NCBI GenBank assembly: GCA_029252505.1
Contig: JAQXBH010000291.1
Span: forward strand, 1-49,529
Direction of reading: 5' to 3'
Source: Opitutales bacterium
Lineage (GTDB): Bacteria; Verrucomicrobiota; Verrucomicrobiia; Opitutales; Seribacteraceae
DNA length: 49,529 nucleotides
The notes beneath the pieces were generated by a model. The model searched no databases and was not told where the DNA came from. It saw nothing but the letters and a program-made list of their open reading frames with translations. Below are positions 1 through 7,934 of the stretch, one piece after another; the stretch's first letter is position 1, and every line of letters starts with the position of its first letter. A program made the translations under genes and the position numbers.

Positions 1-162
1 GTGCCCGCAGAACGATCTGAACGAATGGTGAATGCTATTACAAAAGCTGGTGGTAAGTTAGCAAAAATAAAAGTTTACGAGGATCAAGGGCACAATGCCA
101 GGCAAGTGGTTTATTCAAGTGAGGAATTTTACGATTGGATGTTTGCCCAGAAAAGAAAGTAA
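1..162 (+). CDS. Secreted alpha/beta hydrolase (prolyl-oligopeptidase/esterase type), 3' end only
   Basis: The reading frame is open from the first base and stops with TAA at 160-162, so this is the last 53 codons of a gene beginning outside the window. The visible part reads like the C-terminal cap of a PHB-depolymerase or phospholipase-like esterase: a helix (ERMVNAITKAGG), a strand, then a GHN segment that would carry the catalytic histidine, and a terminal YDWMF helix. The same architecture closes the complete hydrolase at 40094-40882 (MIDAIKKAGG, GRGHNSW, LWDWLF), which supports the family call. Nucleophile and acid lie outside the window, so substrate cannot be judged. Confidence 0.7.
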   Translation: MPAERSERMVNAITKAGGKLAKIKVYEDQGHNARQVVYSSEEFYDWMFAQKRK

Positions 163-175
163 GGGACAAACCAAA

Positions 176-409
176 ATGAAAAGATTTTTAACACTAATAA
201 TAACTGTTCTAACATGTTGTGATTTCCTTAACGCGGAAGAGTCCGGCAAGCACTTGTTCATTCTCTCTGGTCAGTCCAATATGGCCCGTTTCAAGCCGGC
301 GTTATGGTTTACCTCGGGAATTAGCGAAGAACTCGGTGCCGACGGCGATCTCGAGATCGTGGTTCCCGGCAAAGAGGGGACCCAAATCCTTTGGAATCAA
401 CGAAAATAG
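176..409 (+). pseudogene. Truncated sialate O-acetylesterase (SASA)-like remnant
   Basis: The 77-codon frame starts at ATG 176, 13 nt after the preceding gene, with a signal peptide (about residues 1-21). It continues into FILSGQSNMARFKPAL, the block carrying the GQSN nucleophile serine of SASA/SGNH carbohydrate esterases. Family members need roughly 200 or more further residues, including the DxxH motif. Here the frame ends at TAG 407-409, immediately beside the stop codon of the convergent gene at 410. No continuation is visible in the other plus-strand frames. I infer that a deletion fused the esterase 5' end to the 3' end of the neighbour. It is unlikely to encode an active enzyme. Confidence 0.65.
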
Positions 410-1300
410 CTAAGATTGGTTGAGAAAATAAACCAGATCAGTTTGTGACTTTAAATTTTCGACCCAATGATTGGGAATGGATGCCATTCCATTAGCTGCA
501 CCTAAGAGCATGCCCAATACTAACCCGCGGGCACAGTTATCTCCTCCTGCTATGGCGTTCTCAATGAATGCTGTCTCAATGTCATCTTCATGTTTCAAGG
601 CAAGGTAAAGAATCGAAGGCAGGGCGGAAGAGATCGAGCAGGCGGGTCCAAGTTTAGCAATCGCGTCCACAGCATTTTCTGAAAGTACGCTATTGGCAGA
701 TTTAAGTGCCCATTCAGGTGCAGTTCTATTGAGCGTATCGAGTAAGTTGGCTCCGTGAATTAGTTGAAAGCCTGCTTTGGCGAGAAAGGTTGCCGATTCT
801 TCGGCCTCTTTAGATCGATGGGTGAGCACGGTTTGTTCAACCGCCGCTTTCACCACTTCACTTTCGGAAGAGTTTATAAGGAATGCAACAAGTGGGGCAA
901 TCCTAGCCGGCCCGGCAATTTCCACTGAATCGCTCCCTCCTTGAGTCTTGTCGGGTAGGTTTTGCACATTGGTCAAGGTGGTCTTGGTGGCACCGTCTAC
1001 ATAATCATTGTAGTTTGGCCACATTTCCAGCCAATCATTCATAAAAGAGGAAGCATCCCACTTTTTCTCTTTGGTAAGAAATTGTAACAGGCACAGGGAC
1101 TGGTCACCGACATGTCCCTGATCACCTGCTTGTTTGTGAGGATGGTATGAATCTGCTCCTGGTGCTTTGTAGTGAGTAATCCGCCCATGTTTTTGGGCCA
1201 GTTCATTTGCATCGTATATCCAATGCACGCCAAGGGAAAGGGCATCTGCACAGTAGGAGCCAAAAAGAAGTCCGGATTGTCTATTTGTTAAATCGTTCAT
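410..1300 (-). CDS. ADP-ribosylglycohydrolase-fold protein (crystallin J1-like)
   Basis: The protein has 296 residues when started at ATG 1300; the frame is open further upstream, but that extension would overlap the oxidoreductase gene and looks non-coding. The N-terminal ALSLGVHWIYD block and the C-terminal GGDNCARG block (residues 252-259) fit the all-alpha ADP-ribosylglycohydrolase family, which normally removes ADP-ribose from protein residues using two magnesium ions. The metal-binding loops are altered: the first reads GDQS at 65-68 where active enzymes have a DDT-type loop, and the second has Asn-Cys after Asp254 instead of a second Asp. It may be a divergent hydrolase or a catalytically inactive relative. 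No signal peptide is seen, so it is probably cytoplasmic. It lies 28 nt downstream of the OYE gene and is probably co-transcribed. Confidence 0.75.
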   Translation of the reverse strand: MNDLTNRQSGLLFGSYCADALSLGVHWIYDANELAQKHGRITHYKAPGADSYHPHKQAGDQGHVGDQSLCLLQFLTKEKKWDASSFMNDWLEMWPNYNDYVDGATKTTLTNVQNLPDKTQGGSDSVEIAGPARIAPLVAFLINSSESEVVKAAVEQTVLTHRSKEAEESATFLAKAGFQLIHGANLLDTLNRTAPEWALKSANSVLSENAVDAIAKLGPACSISSALPSILYLALKHEDDIETAFIENAIAGGDNCARGLVLGMLLGAANGMASIPNHWVENLKSQTDLVYFLNQS

Positions 1301-1328
1301 GATGGATGACCTGAAATTTATTGTTTTA

Positions 1329-2414
1329 CTAAGTGCTGGATGGAAAGTCGGTGTATCCTTCGGGGGTCGATGAACTGTACCAAGTGGAAGGATCTGCATC
1401 TTCAGCGAGTGGAATACTAGCAGCGAATCGTTCGACTAAGTCTGGGTTACTGATGAAAGGACGTCCAAAAGCAATCATATCTGCATGGCCATCAGATATG
1501 GCTTTCTCTGCAGTCTCTTCGGTATATCCACAATTACCCATAATCGGTCCTTTAAAAACCGTACGGAATTCTTGGAGGGTCATAGGTTCACCAAGCTCAT
1601 GAAAGCCAAAAGCTAGGCCGTCCATAACATGTAAGTAAGATAATCCATATTGATTGAGTTGTTTGGCTGTGTAAGTGAACTGTTCCCGGTAATCCGGGGA
1701 ACCCATATCATCAAATATACCATTGGGTGACAGGCGGACGCCTATTCGGTTGAAAGGGAAAACTTCTCCGACAGCTTGAACGACTTCATCGAGTAACCGG
1801 TAACGGTTTTCCATATTTCCACCATATTCATCGGTTCGATGATTTGTTTTGGACTGGAGAAATTGATCGAGTATATATCCGTTGGCCGAGTGTATTTCGA
1901 TACCATCGAAATCGGCCGCTTTTGCAAGTTCTGCACCTTTTCTGAACATCGCGATGATTTGTGGAATTTCTTCCAATTCAAGGGCTCTTGGAACTTCATA
2001 GGGTTTGCTGCCATCCGGAGTGTGTGTTTCATTATTTTCCAAGCGAATAGCGGAGGGAGCTACTGGTTGCTGGCCATTAATCAGAAGACTGTGAGTAGCT
2101 CGACCTGGATGCCAAAGTTGCAAAAATATTTTACCATCTTTTTTGTGTACTGCCTGAGTCGTTTTTTTCCACCCTTCGATATGTTCATCATTATAAATGC
2201 CTGGCATGTTCATCCAGGCAATGGCACTACTATCTACCCCTGTTGCTTCGGCGATGACCAGACCGGCTGACGAGCGCTGACCGTAATATTCTGACATTAA
2301 TTCGGTTGGGCAACCCTCCGGCGTAGCTCGTGTTCGAGTCATCGGTGCAAGGATAACTCGATTCTTTAATGGTAGATCACCGATCTGAATGGGTGTTAAA
2401 AGTTGTTTAGTCAT
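1329..2414 (-). CDS. NADH:flavin oxidoreductase, Old Yellow Enzyme family (alkene reductase)
   Basis: This 361-residue protein has the length of NemA/OYE enzymes, FMN-dependent TIM barrels that reduce activated C=C bonds, nitrate esters or quinone-like electrophiles with NAD(P)H. Visible family blocks are APMTR (23-27), the FMN-contacting QLWHPGR (99-105), the EIHSANGY block with the substrate-binding His175 and Asn178 pair, RLSP (227-230) and the C-terminal FGRPFISNPDLV phosphate-binding segment. There is no signal peptide, so it is cytoplasmic. It diverges from the SGNH gene at 2568 across 153 bp that must hold promoters for both directions. Physiological substrate is unknown; electrophile detoxification is the usual guess for this family. 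Confidence 0.93.
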   Translation of the reverse strand: MTKQLLTPIQIGDLPLKNRVILAPMTRTRATPEGCPTELMSEYYGQRSSAGLVIAEATGVDSSAIAWMNMPGIYNDEHIEGWKKTTQAVHKKDGKIFLQLWHPGRATHSLLINGQQPVAPSAIRLENNETHTPDGSKPYEVPRALELEEIPQIIAMFRKGAELAKAADFDGIEIHSANGYILDQFLQSKTNHRTDEYGGNMENRYRLLDEVVQAVGEVFPFNRIGVRLSPNGIFDDMGSPDYREQFTYTAKQLNQYGLSYLHVMDGLAFGFHELGEPMTLQEFRTVFKGPIMGNCGYTEETAEKAISDGHADMIAFGRPFISNPDLVERFAASIPLAEDADPSTWYSSSTPEGYTDFPSST

Positions 2415-2567
2415 TGGGTATATTTAAACAAAAGTTCTAGGTTATACAATCGTATGCAGTATTTTGTATAAAAAAGAGTGTTTCTGGGGTGAACCAGTTG
2501 CATTCGATTGTAAAAAGAACTTTGTCTTTTTTCGTAATAAAAGAAAAGATGATTACATATAAACATT

Positions 2568-3596
2568 ATGAAAAATTTGACATTCCACCATGCCCTCATA
2601 CCCCTGTTGTTCAGTTTTATTTGCTCCTTCGCTTTTGTCCAAGCAGATCAACATGGCAAAGGGTCTGATCATCTTTTGTATACTGGAGACCGCGTAGCCC
2701 TTGTGGGGGGTGGATTGATCGAGCGGGCTCGCTTGAATGGCTACTTGGAGAGCGCTCTTTCGGTAGGTGCCGGGCCCAAAATCACAGGGTTAACATTTCG
2801 AAATCTTGGATGGAGTGGAGATACGGTTTTTAATGATGCCCGAGCCTATTTCGGCAAACCCAATGAGGGAAGAGATAGGTTGAGGAAAATTATTTCTGAG
2901 TGGGAACCTACTGTAGTAATGCTTAACTATGGAGCGGAGGTCGCGCTGTCATTGGGAAGGCCGTGGACGGATGAAGTTTTGGCTAGTAAGCGCTCTGCGG
3001 GCGACTGGGACCAGAGTGTAGCGGTTTTTCTCGAAGGGTATGCAAAGATGGTTGAAGAAATCAGGAAGGCAGCGGGGGGTAATTTGCGTGAAATCGTCGT
3101 GATTGCACCTCCTCCCTTAGAAAATCTGGGAATTCCCATGCCCGATCACCAGGCAACGAACCGCAGGTTGGCAAAATTAAGAGATTCTCTTATGCGGTTT
3201 AGTAAGGAAAAAAAAGTTAGATTTGTTGATTTGTTCGGAGCTATGAATGGAGACAATTTCATCACAAAGATTCCTAGCCAACCAATTACCCATGACGGGC
3301 TTCATTTTACAGAAAATGGATACCGTAAATTAGCTTTTCAAATTGCTGTAAGCTTAGGTTATGAGGTTTTTCAATCAGATGCTTTAACCGAAGATTTAAG
3401 AAAAAAAATTATCGAAAAAAATCGTTTGTTTTTTCACCGATGGAGACCAGCAAATGAGACCTACCTGTTCTTATTTCGTAAGCATGAACAGGGTAATAAT
3501 GCGAAAGAGATTCCTCAGTTTGATCCAATCATTGAAGAAAGAGAGAAAGAGATCGAAGTTCTACGAAGTCAACTTCTCAAAGATCTGCAAGGATAA
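2568..3596 (+). CDS. Secreted SGNH/GDSL-hydrolase-fold protein lacking the nucleophile serine
   Basis: The protein has 342 residues with a signal peptide (about 1-26). SGNH landmarks are recognisable in order: block I around residues 41-53, block II FRNLGWSGDT (77-86), block III-like NYGAEVAL (120-127) and block V DGLHF with Asp243 and His246. In block I the expected GDS reads Gly47-Gly48-Gly49, so the nucleophile serine is replaced by glycine, and the block III NxE site is also altered. Proteins of this kind are, from general knowledge, often encoded beside PVC heme/propeller proteins, as here (21 nt before the gene at 3618). Hydrolase activity is therefore doubtful; a binding or accessory role is possible. 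Confidence 0.75.
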   Translation: MKNLTFHHALIPLLFSFICSFAFVQADQHGKGSDHLLYTGDRVALVGGGLIERARLNGYLESALSVGAGPKITGLTFRNLGWSGDTVFNDARAYFGKPNEGRDRLRKIISEWEPTVVMLNYGAEVALSLGRPWTDEVLASKRSAGDWDQSVAVFLEGYAKMVEEIRKAAGGNLREIVVIAPPPLENLGIPMPDHQATNRRLAKLRDSLMRFSKEKKVRFVDLFGAMNGDNFITKIPSQPITHDGLHFTENGYRKLAFQIAVSLGYEVFQSDALTEDLRKKIIEKNRLFFHRWRPANETYLFLFRKHEQGNNAKEIPQFDPIIEEREKEIEVLRSQLLKDLQG

Positions 3597-3617
3597 TTCC
3601 CACTACTATTTTTACTC

Positions 3618-6600
3618 ATGAATAATCGAATTTTATCTCTCTGTTTTTTTCTTCTCATTACGAATTTTGGTTTCGCCCAGCGCGGATTGACCAAGATCCC
3701 GGACACTGCTATTCAGGCACAGCTTGATTCTTTTGTTCTTCCCGAAGGGGCAAAGATCAATTTATTCGCCAGCGAACCGGTGGTTCGCAATCCGATTCAT
3801 ATGAATTGGGATTCCAAAGGGCGATTATGGGTGGTGGGTAGTCCGTTGTATCCCCATATCAAGCCCGGGCAGGAAGAGTCTGACCAATTGGTCATATTGG
3901 AAGATACCACTGGAGACGGGGTGGCGGACAAACATACAGTTTTTGCCGACAACCTGCATATTCCAACCGGAGTTCTTCCGGGAGATGGGGGAGCGTATGT
4001 GGCTAACAGCAACGATGTACTTTTTCTGAAAGATACAGACGGCGATGGAAAAGCGGATCATCGTGAGGTTATTCTATCCGGTTTTGGAACAGAGGATACG
4101 CACCATATTGTTCATACCTTCAGATGGGGACCCGAAGGAATGATGTGGCTCAATCAGTCGATTTATATTCATACCCACCTCGATACCCCTTATGGGATAC
4201 GGAGACTACTCGGTGGTGGAATGTGGCATTATCGTCCAGAGACCAAGCGGTCGGAAGTATTCATGAAGGGTTTGGTTAACCCATGGGGGCATGCATTTGA
4301 TGAATGGGGCCAAAGTTTCATGACGGATGGAGCCGGAGGACAGGGAATCAACTTTGTTTATCCACGATCAGTTTTCGTGGCTTCTCCCGGTGCTCCACGC
4401 AGAGTGCAGGGGCTCAATCCAGGGCAACCCAAGTTGTGCGGATTGGAAGTCTTGTCGGGAAGTCATATCCCTGAGCACTGGCGTGGTTCATTGGCATCGC
4501 CGGATTTTCGTGGTCATCGAATTAAAACTTTTCGATTGAGCGATAAGGGGAGTGCTTTTGAATCGAGAGAGTATAAGGAATTGCTTGCATCCAGGCATGG
4601 GGCTTTTCGACCGATTGATGTAAAGATGGGACCGGACGGAGCAATTTATGTGGCCGATCTTTACAATCCCATTATTCAACATGGAGAAGTGGACTTTCGT
4701 GATCCAAGACGTGATCAGAAGCATGGACGAATCTGGCGGATTAGTTTTCCAGGGAATCCCCCGGCACCTTTTACTAAACCTTCCGAAATGAATTCCTTGG
4801 CTTTAGCAGAAGCTTTGCTTTTCTCTGAAGAAAATATTGTCAGGGAGTTGGCCACGGCTGAATTACGAACCCGAAACCCTGATAAGATGTTGTCAGCACT
4901 AAATTCCTTTCCATTGAAGGATGATATCCATGTAGTACGTCGGGTCTGGGCAACTCAGGCCTTAAATCGATTAGATATTGGATTGGCTAAGCAATTGACC
5001 AAATCGAAATCACATAGGGCAAGAGCGGCCGGACTTCGTGCCATTTATTACGATGCATCCAATAACAAATACAAAAACATCCTCTCCATTGCTGAAGAAG
5101 CTGTCTCGGACCCATCTCCACATGTTCGTCTATGGGGGGTGAGTTTGTTGGCTCAATTGGATGACCCCAAAACCGTTGCTATTGCTTTGCGAGCTCTCGA
5201 TGGAGTGAAGGTTGATGACTTTCTTGATTTTGCTGTGTGGTCAATATGCAGGGAACATCGAGACCGCTGGGTGAAGGAGATGACAACAAAAGGGGAGAAT
5301 CCATTTGATAGTCTTTCTCAACTTCTCTTTGCATCTTCTGCAATTGGAGAAGCAATCGGAGCGGATCAGATATTGGCTTCGGTTGAAAACGGAACAATCA
5401 CAGATGATAAAAAGGTATGGGAAGTGGCAAACTGGATGGCCAATGAGGGCAGTCCCAGTCACTTGGAAACGCTTCTGGATTTAGCAATAAAATCGAGTTC
5501 GGTATCCCGACAACATGCTTGTTTGAACGCCCTGCTGAATGCCAAGAAGATTAGAAAAGTAAATCCGTCCGGTGACCTGCAAAGAGTGATCCAATTTTTG
5601 GAAAGTGAGAATGATACTATTTGGAGCACAGCGACTCAGTTAGCCGGTTTGTGGAAACTGGAAGTTGCTCGGTCAAGTTTGGAGCAGGTTTTGAAAAACA
5701 GGCAATCTAAACAACAAAGGAAAAATGCGGCGGTAGACTCATTGATTGCGATGGGAGGAGAAAAGACTCGCCGGTTTTTTGATCAGCAAATTGTGGACGA
5801 GCAGAATACATATGAACAAAAAATTACACTGATCAAGGGCCAGCTTAAACTTCAGCCAAATTTAGCCGCTAAGCGGGCAATCAATTTGCTTCAGGATATG
5901 CCGAATACCCAAGATTCTGGCATTGTTTTTGCGGCCTTTATTGGAAATCGTGGTGCAACTCAGGCGTTAACCAATGAACTTCAGGGTAAAAAGCTTTCAC
6001 ATGACATCGCTCTTAAGGGAATGCAACTGGCGGAGAGTGCTCCCACCCGTCCACAAGCCTTGATTACAGTCTTACAAAAAGCCGGAGGACTTAAGTCGAT
6101 GAAGATGAGCCTTACAAGAGATGAAATGGTTTCGATGATCGATCGTGTAAATAGGCAGGGCGACGCATCCCGTGGCGAGAGTGTGTATAGACGTCAGGAC
6201 TTACAATGTGTGGCCTGCCATGCGATTGGAAAAGTGGGTGGTGTTATTGGCCCAAACCTAGTATCAATTGGCGCAAGTGCACCGGTTGATTATCTTATCG
6301 AATCATTACTTGAACCAAGTAAGAAGATTAAGGAAGGTTATCATACCAACCTCGTTACCCTCAAGAATGGTGATGCTTTTGCAGGTGGAATATTGAGTGA
6401 GACTGATAGTGAATTGGTAATCCGTGATTTGACTGGTAAACACAATCGGGTAGCAAAGTCTGATATTACCACTCAAATAATTTCACCTGTTTCTTTGATG
6501 CCAGTAGGATTGACCTCTCCACTGAGGGAGGATGAATTTGTGGACTTGGTTCGTTTTATGACCGAGCTTGGTAAGGAAGGAAGATACAAAACCAAGTCCA

Positions 6601-7052
6601 ATCGTTTCGCAAGGCAATGGGAGGTTTTACCAGAGAATTCTCCAAACCCCGGGACGGTTCATCACTATGGAGCCAAGATGTTCACACAGGAATTTAGCGG
6701 ATATAAGTGGGAGCCATTTTATGCAATGGTTGGAGGTGGTATTCCTGCTAAAGAAGTACCGGTGGCTTTAAAAAGGAGAGTTGATCAGTATCAGGTAATG
6801 CGAACGCACATAGAAATTACAAAACCTGGAAAGCATAAAATACGGTTACAGGGCGACCTGAGCCAAATGAATTTGTTTCTCGGCGAATTTCAGATTGAGC
6901 TCCCCTCGAAGGGGACAGATGCAGAAATTCTGGTTGATTGTAAGGAGGTAGGTAAGCAGGAGATATTAATGGTCTTAACAGGAACGGGTCCTGATAGTGA
7001 GTTTTCGCTTGAAGGATTGTCTGAAAATATAACTATGATAAACTCACTTTAG
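3618..7052 (+). CDS. Secreted PVC-type beta-propeller / HEAT-like / c-type heme protein
   Basis: The protein has 1144 residues with a signal peptide ending near residue 20. Residues about 40-390 form a glucose/sorbosone dehydrogenase-like propeller with calcium-loop look-alikes (DTTGDGVAD near 97 and DTDGDGKAD near 139). A helical HEAT-like repeat region (about 390-820) follows. The c-type heme motif is CVACH (Cys864, Cys867, His868), and a beta-rich tail of about 150 residues ends the protein. This is the PVC membrane-bound dehydrogenase plus heme-binding architecture, thought to oxidise sugars or alcohols in the periplasm and pass electrons to the heme. Substrate is unknown. It follows the SGNH-like gene by 21 nt and its stop abuts the GDPD start (1 nt), so the three are likely one operon. 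Confidence 0.88.
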   Translation: MNNRILSLCFFLLITNFGFAQRGLTKIPDTAIQAQLDSFVLPEGAKINLFASEPVVRNPIHMNWDSKGRLWVVGSPLYPHIKPGQEESDQLVILEDTTGDGVADKHTVFADNLHIPTGVLPGDGGAYVANSNDVLFLKDTDGDGKADHREVILSGFGTEDTHHIVHTFRWGPEGMMWLNQSIYIHTHLDTPYGIRRLLGGGMWHYRPETKRSEVFMKGLVNPWGHAFDEWGQSFMTDGAGGQGINFVYPRSVFVASPGAPRRVQGLNPGQPKLCGLEVLSGSHIPEHWRGSLASPDFRGHRIKTFRLSDKGSAFESREYKELLASRHGAFRPIDVKMGPDGAIYVADLYNPIIQHGEVDFRDPRRDQKHGRIWRISFPGNPPAPFTKPSEMNSLALAEALLFSEENIVRELATAELRTRNPDKMLSALNSFPLKDDIHVVRRVWATQALNRLDIGLAKQLTKSKSHRARAAGLRAIYYDASNNKYKNILSIAEEAVSDPSPHVRLWGVSLLAQLDDPKTVAIALRALDGVKVDDFLDFAVWSICREHRDRWVKEMTTKGENPFDSLSQLLFASSAIGEAIGADQILASVENGTITDDKKVWEVANWMANEGSPSHLETLLDLAIKSSSVSRQHACLNALLNAKKIRKVNPSGDLQRVIQFLESENDTIWSTATQLAGLWKLEVARSSLEQVLKNRQSKQQRKNAAVDSLIAMGGEKTRRFFDQQIVDEQNTYEQKITLIKGQLKLQPNLAAKRAINLLQDMPNTQDSGIVFAAFIGNRGATQALTNELQGKKLSHDIALKGMQLAESAPTRPQALITVLQKAGGLKSMKMSLTRDEMVSMIDRVNRQGDASRGESVYRRQDLQCVACHAIGKVGGVIGPNLVSIGASAPVDYLIESLLEPSKKIKEGYHTNLVTLKNGDAFAGGILSETDSELVIRDLTGKHNRVAKSDITTQIISPVSLMPVGLTSPLREDEFVDLVRFMTELGKEGRYKTKSNRFARQWEVLPENSPNPGTVHHYGAKMFTQEFSGYKWEPFYAMVGGGIPAKEVPVALKRRVDQYQVMRTHIEITKPGKHKIRLQGDLSQMNLFLGEFQIELPSKGTDAEILVDCKEVGKQEILMVLTGTGPDSEFSLEGLSENITMINSL

Positions 7053-7053
7053 A

Positions 7054-7854
7054 ATGGTTATTAAAAAATTACTGATTACCCCAATATGTTTTCTTTGCTG
7101 TTTAGATTTTTGCTTAGCTAAACCTTTGGTCGTGGCTCATCGAGGTTCTTCTTATGAAGCACCGGAAAATACGCTTCCCGCTTTTCGCTTGGCTTGGGAG
7201 CAGGGCGCAGATGCGGTCGAAGGAGATTTTCTGCTTACCAAGGACGGTGAAATTGTATGTTTTCATGATAAAAATACCAAGAGAATAGCAGAACGAAATC
7301 TCGTTGTTTCAAAATCCACCCTTATGGAATTAAGAACTCTGGATGTTGGTTCATGGAAAAATGAAAAGTATAAAAAGACGAAGATACCTACGATTGCTGA
7401 AGTATTTGCCACCATTCCCAAGGGAAAGAAAATTTTTATTGAGGTAAAGTGTGGCCCGGAAATCATACCATTTCTGATCCAAGAAATTAAGAAGGCCAAT
7501 TTAGAAACAGATCAGGTTCGGTTGATTTGTTTTAATACGGAAGTGGTTAAATCCTTTAAGGAGAAAATGCCTGGTTATAAAGCTTATTGGCTTTCTGGCT
7601 TTAGGAAGAAGAACGGGTCCTGGAAACCTTCTGTGGAACAAGTAATGAGCACCCTACAAAGTTGTAATGCTGATGGACTGGATTCCCAACACATAATTCC
7701 CCCTGAATTATCAAAAGCGGTTATCGACGCAGGGTATGAATGGCATGCATGGACGATCAATGACTCTGCAACGGCGCAAAGACTAGCTAAGAGGGGGATC
7801 GAATCGATTACCACGGATCGGCCTAAACTTATTGGTATAGGCTTTAAGAATTAG
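7054..7854 (+). CDS. Secreted glycerophosphodiester phosphodiesterase
   Basis: The protein has 266 residues with a signal peptide (about 1-22). GDPD-family TIM-barrel motifs are complete: VVAHRG (His29, Arg30), ENTLPAF (from Glu38), the metal pair in AVEGD (Glu56, Asp58), the catalytic CFHD (His71), and a later IEVK strand. Such enzymes hydrolyse glycerophosphodiesters to glycerol-3-phosphate and an alcohol, feeding phosphorus and carbon uptake. Export points to scavenging of deacylated phospholipids outside the cytoplasm. It starts 1 nt after the preceding stop, so translation is probably coupled, and a PhoD-like phosphatase follows 80 nt later. Confidence 0.92.
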   Translation: MVIKKLLITPICFLCCLDFCLAKPLVVAHRGSSYEAPENTLPAFRLAWEQGADAVEGDFLLTKDGEIVCFHDKNTKRIAERNLVVSKSTLMELRTLDVGSWKNEKYKKTKIPTIAEVFATIPKGKKIFIEVKCGPEIIPFLIQEIKKANLETDQVRLICFNTEVVKSFKEKMPGYKAYWLSGFRKKNGSWKPSVEQVMSTLQSCNADGLDSQHIIPPELSKAVIDAGYEWHAWTINDSATAQRLAKRGIESITTDRPKLIGIGFKN

Positions 7855-7934
7855 CCCCAGCCCAGATTTTAAATCACCAATCTTTGCATTTATTGATTGG
7901 TATTAAAACTAATTCGATTTGAATAGATGAAATT

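Noticed and set aside
1839-2270. Open frame of 143 codons on the plus strand inside the OYE gene
   Set aside because: Antisense shadow of a clearly conserved enzyme; its translation has no recognisable domain.
7876-7901. Hairpin ACCAATC/GATTGGT after the GDPD gene
   Set aside because: Only 7 bp with a 12-nt loop and no T-tract. The same-strand PhoD gene follows closely, so a terminator is not supported.
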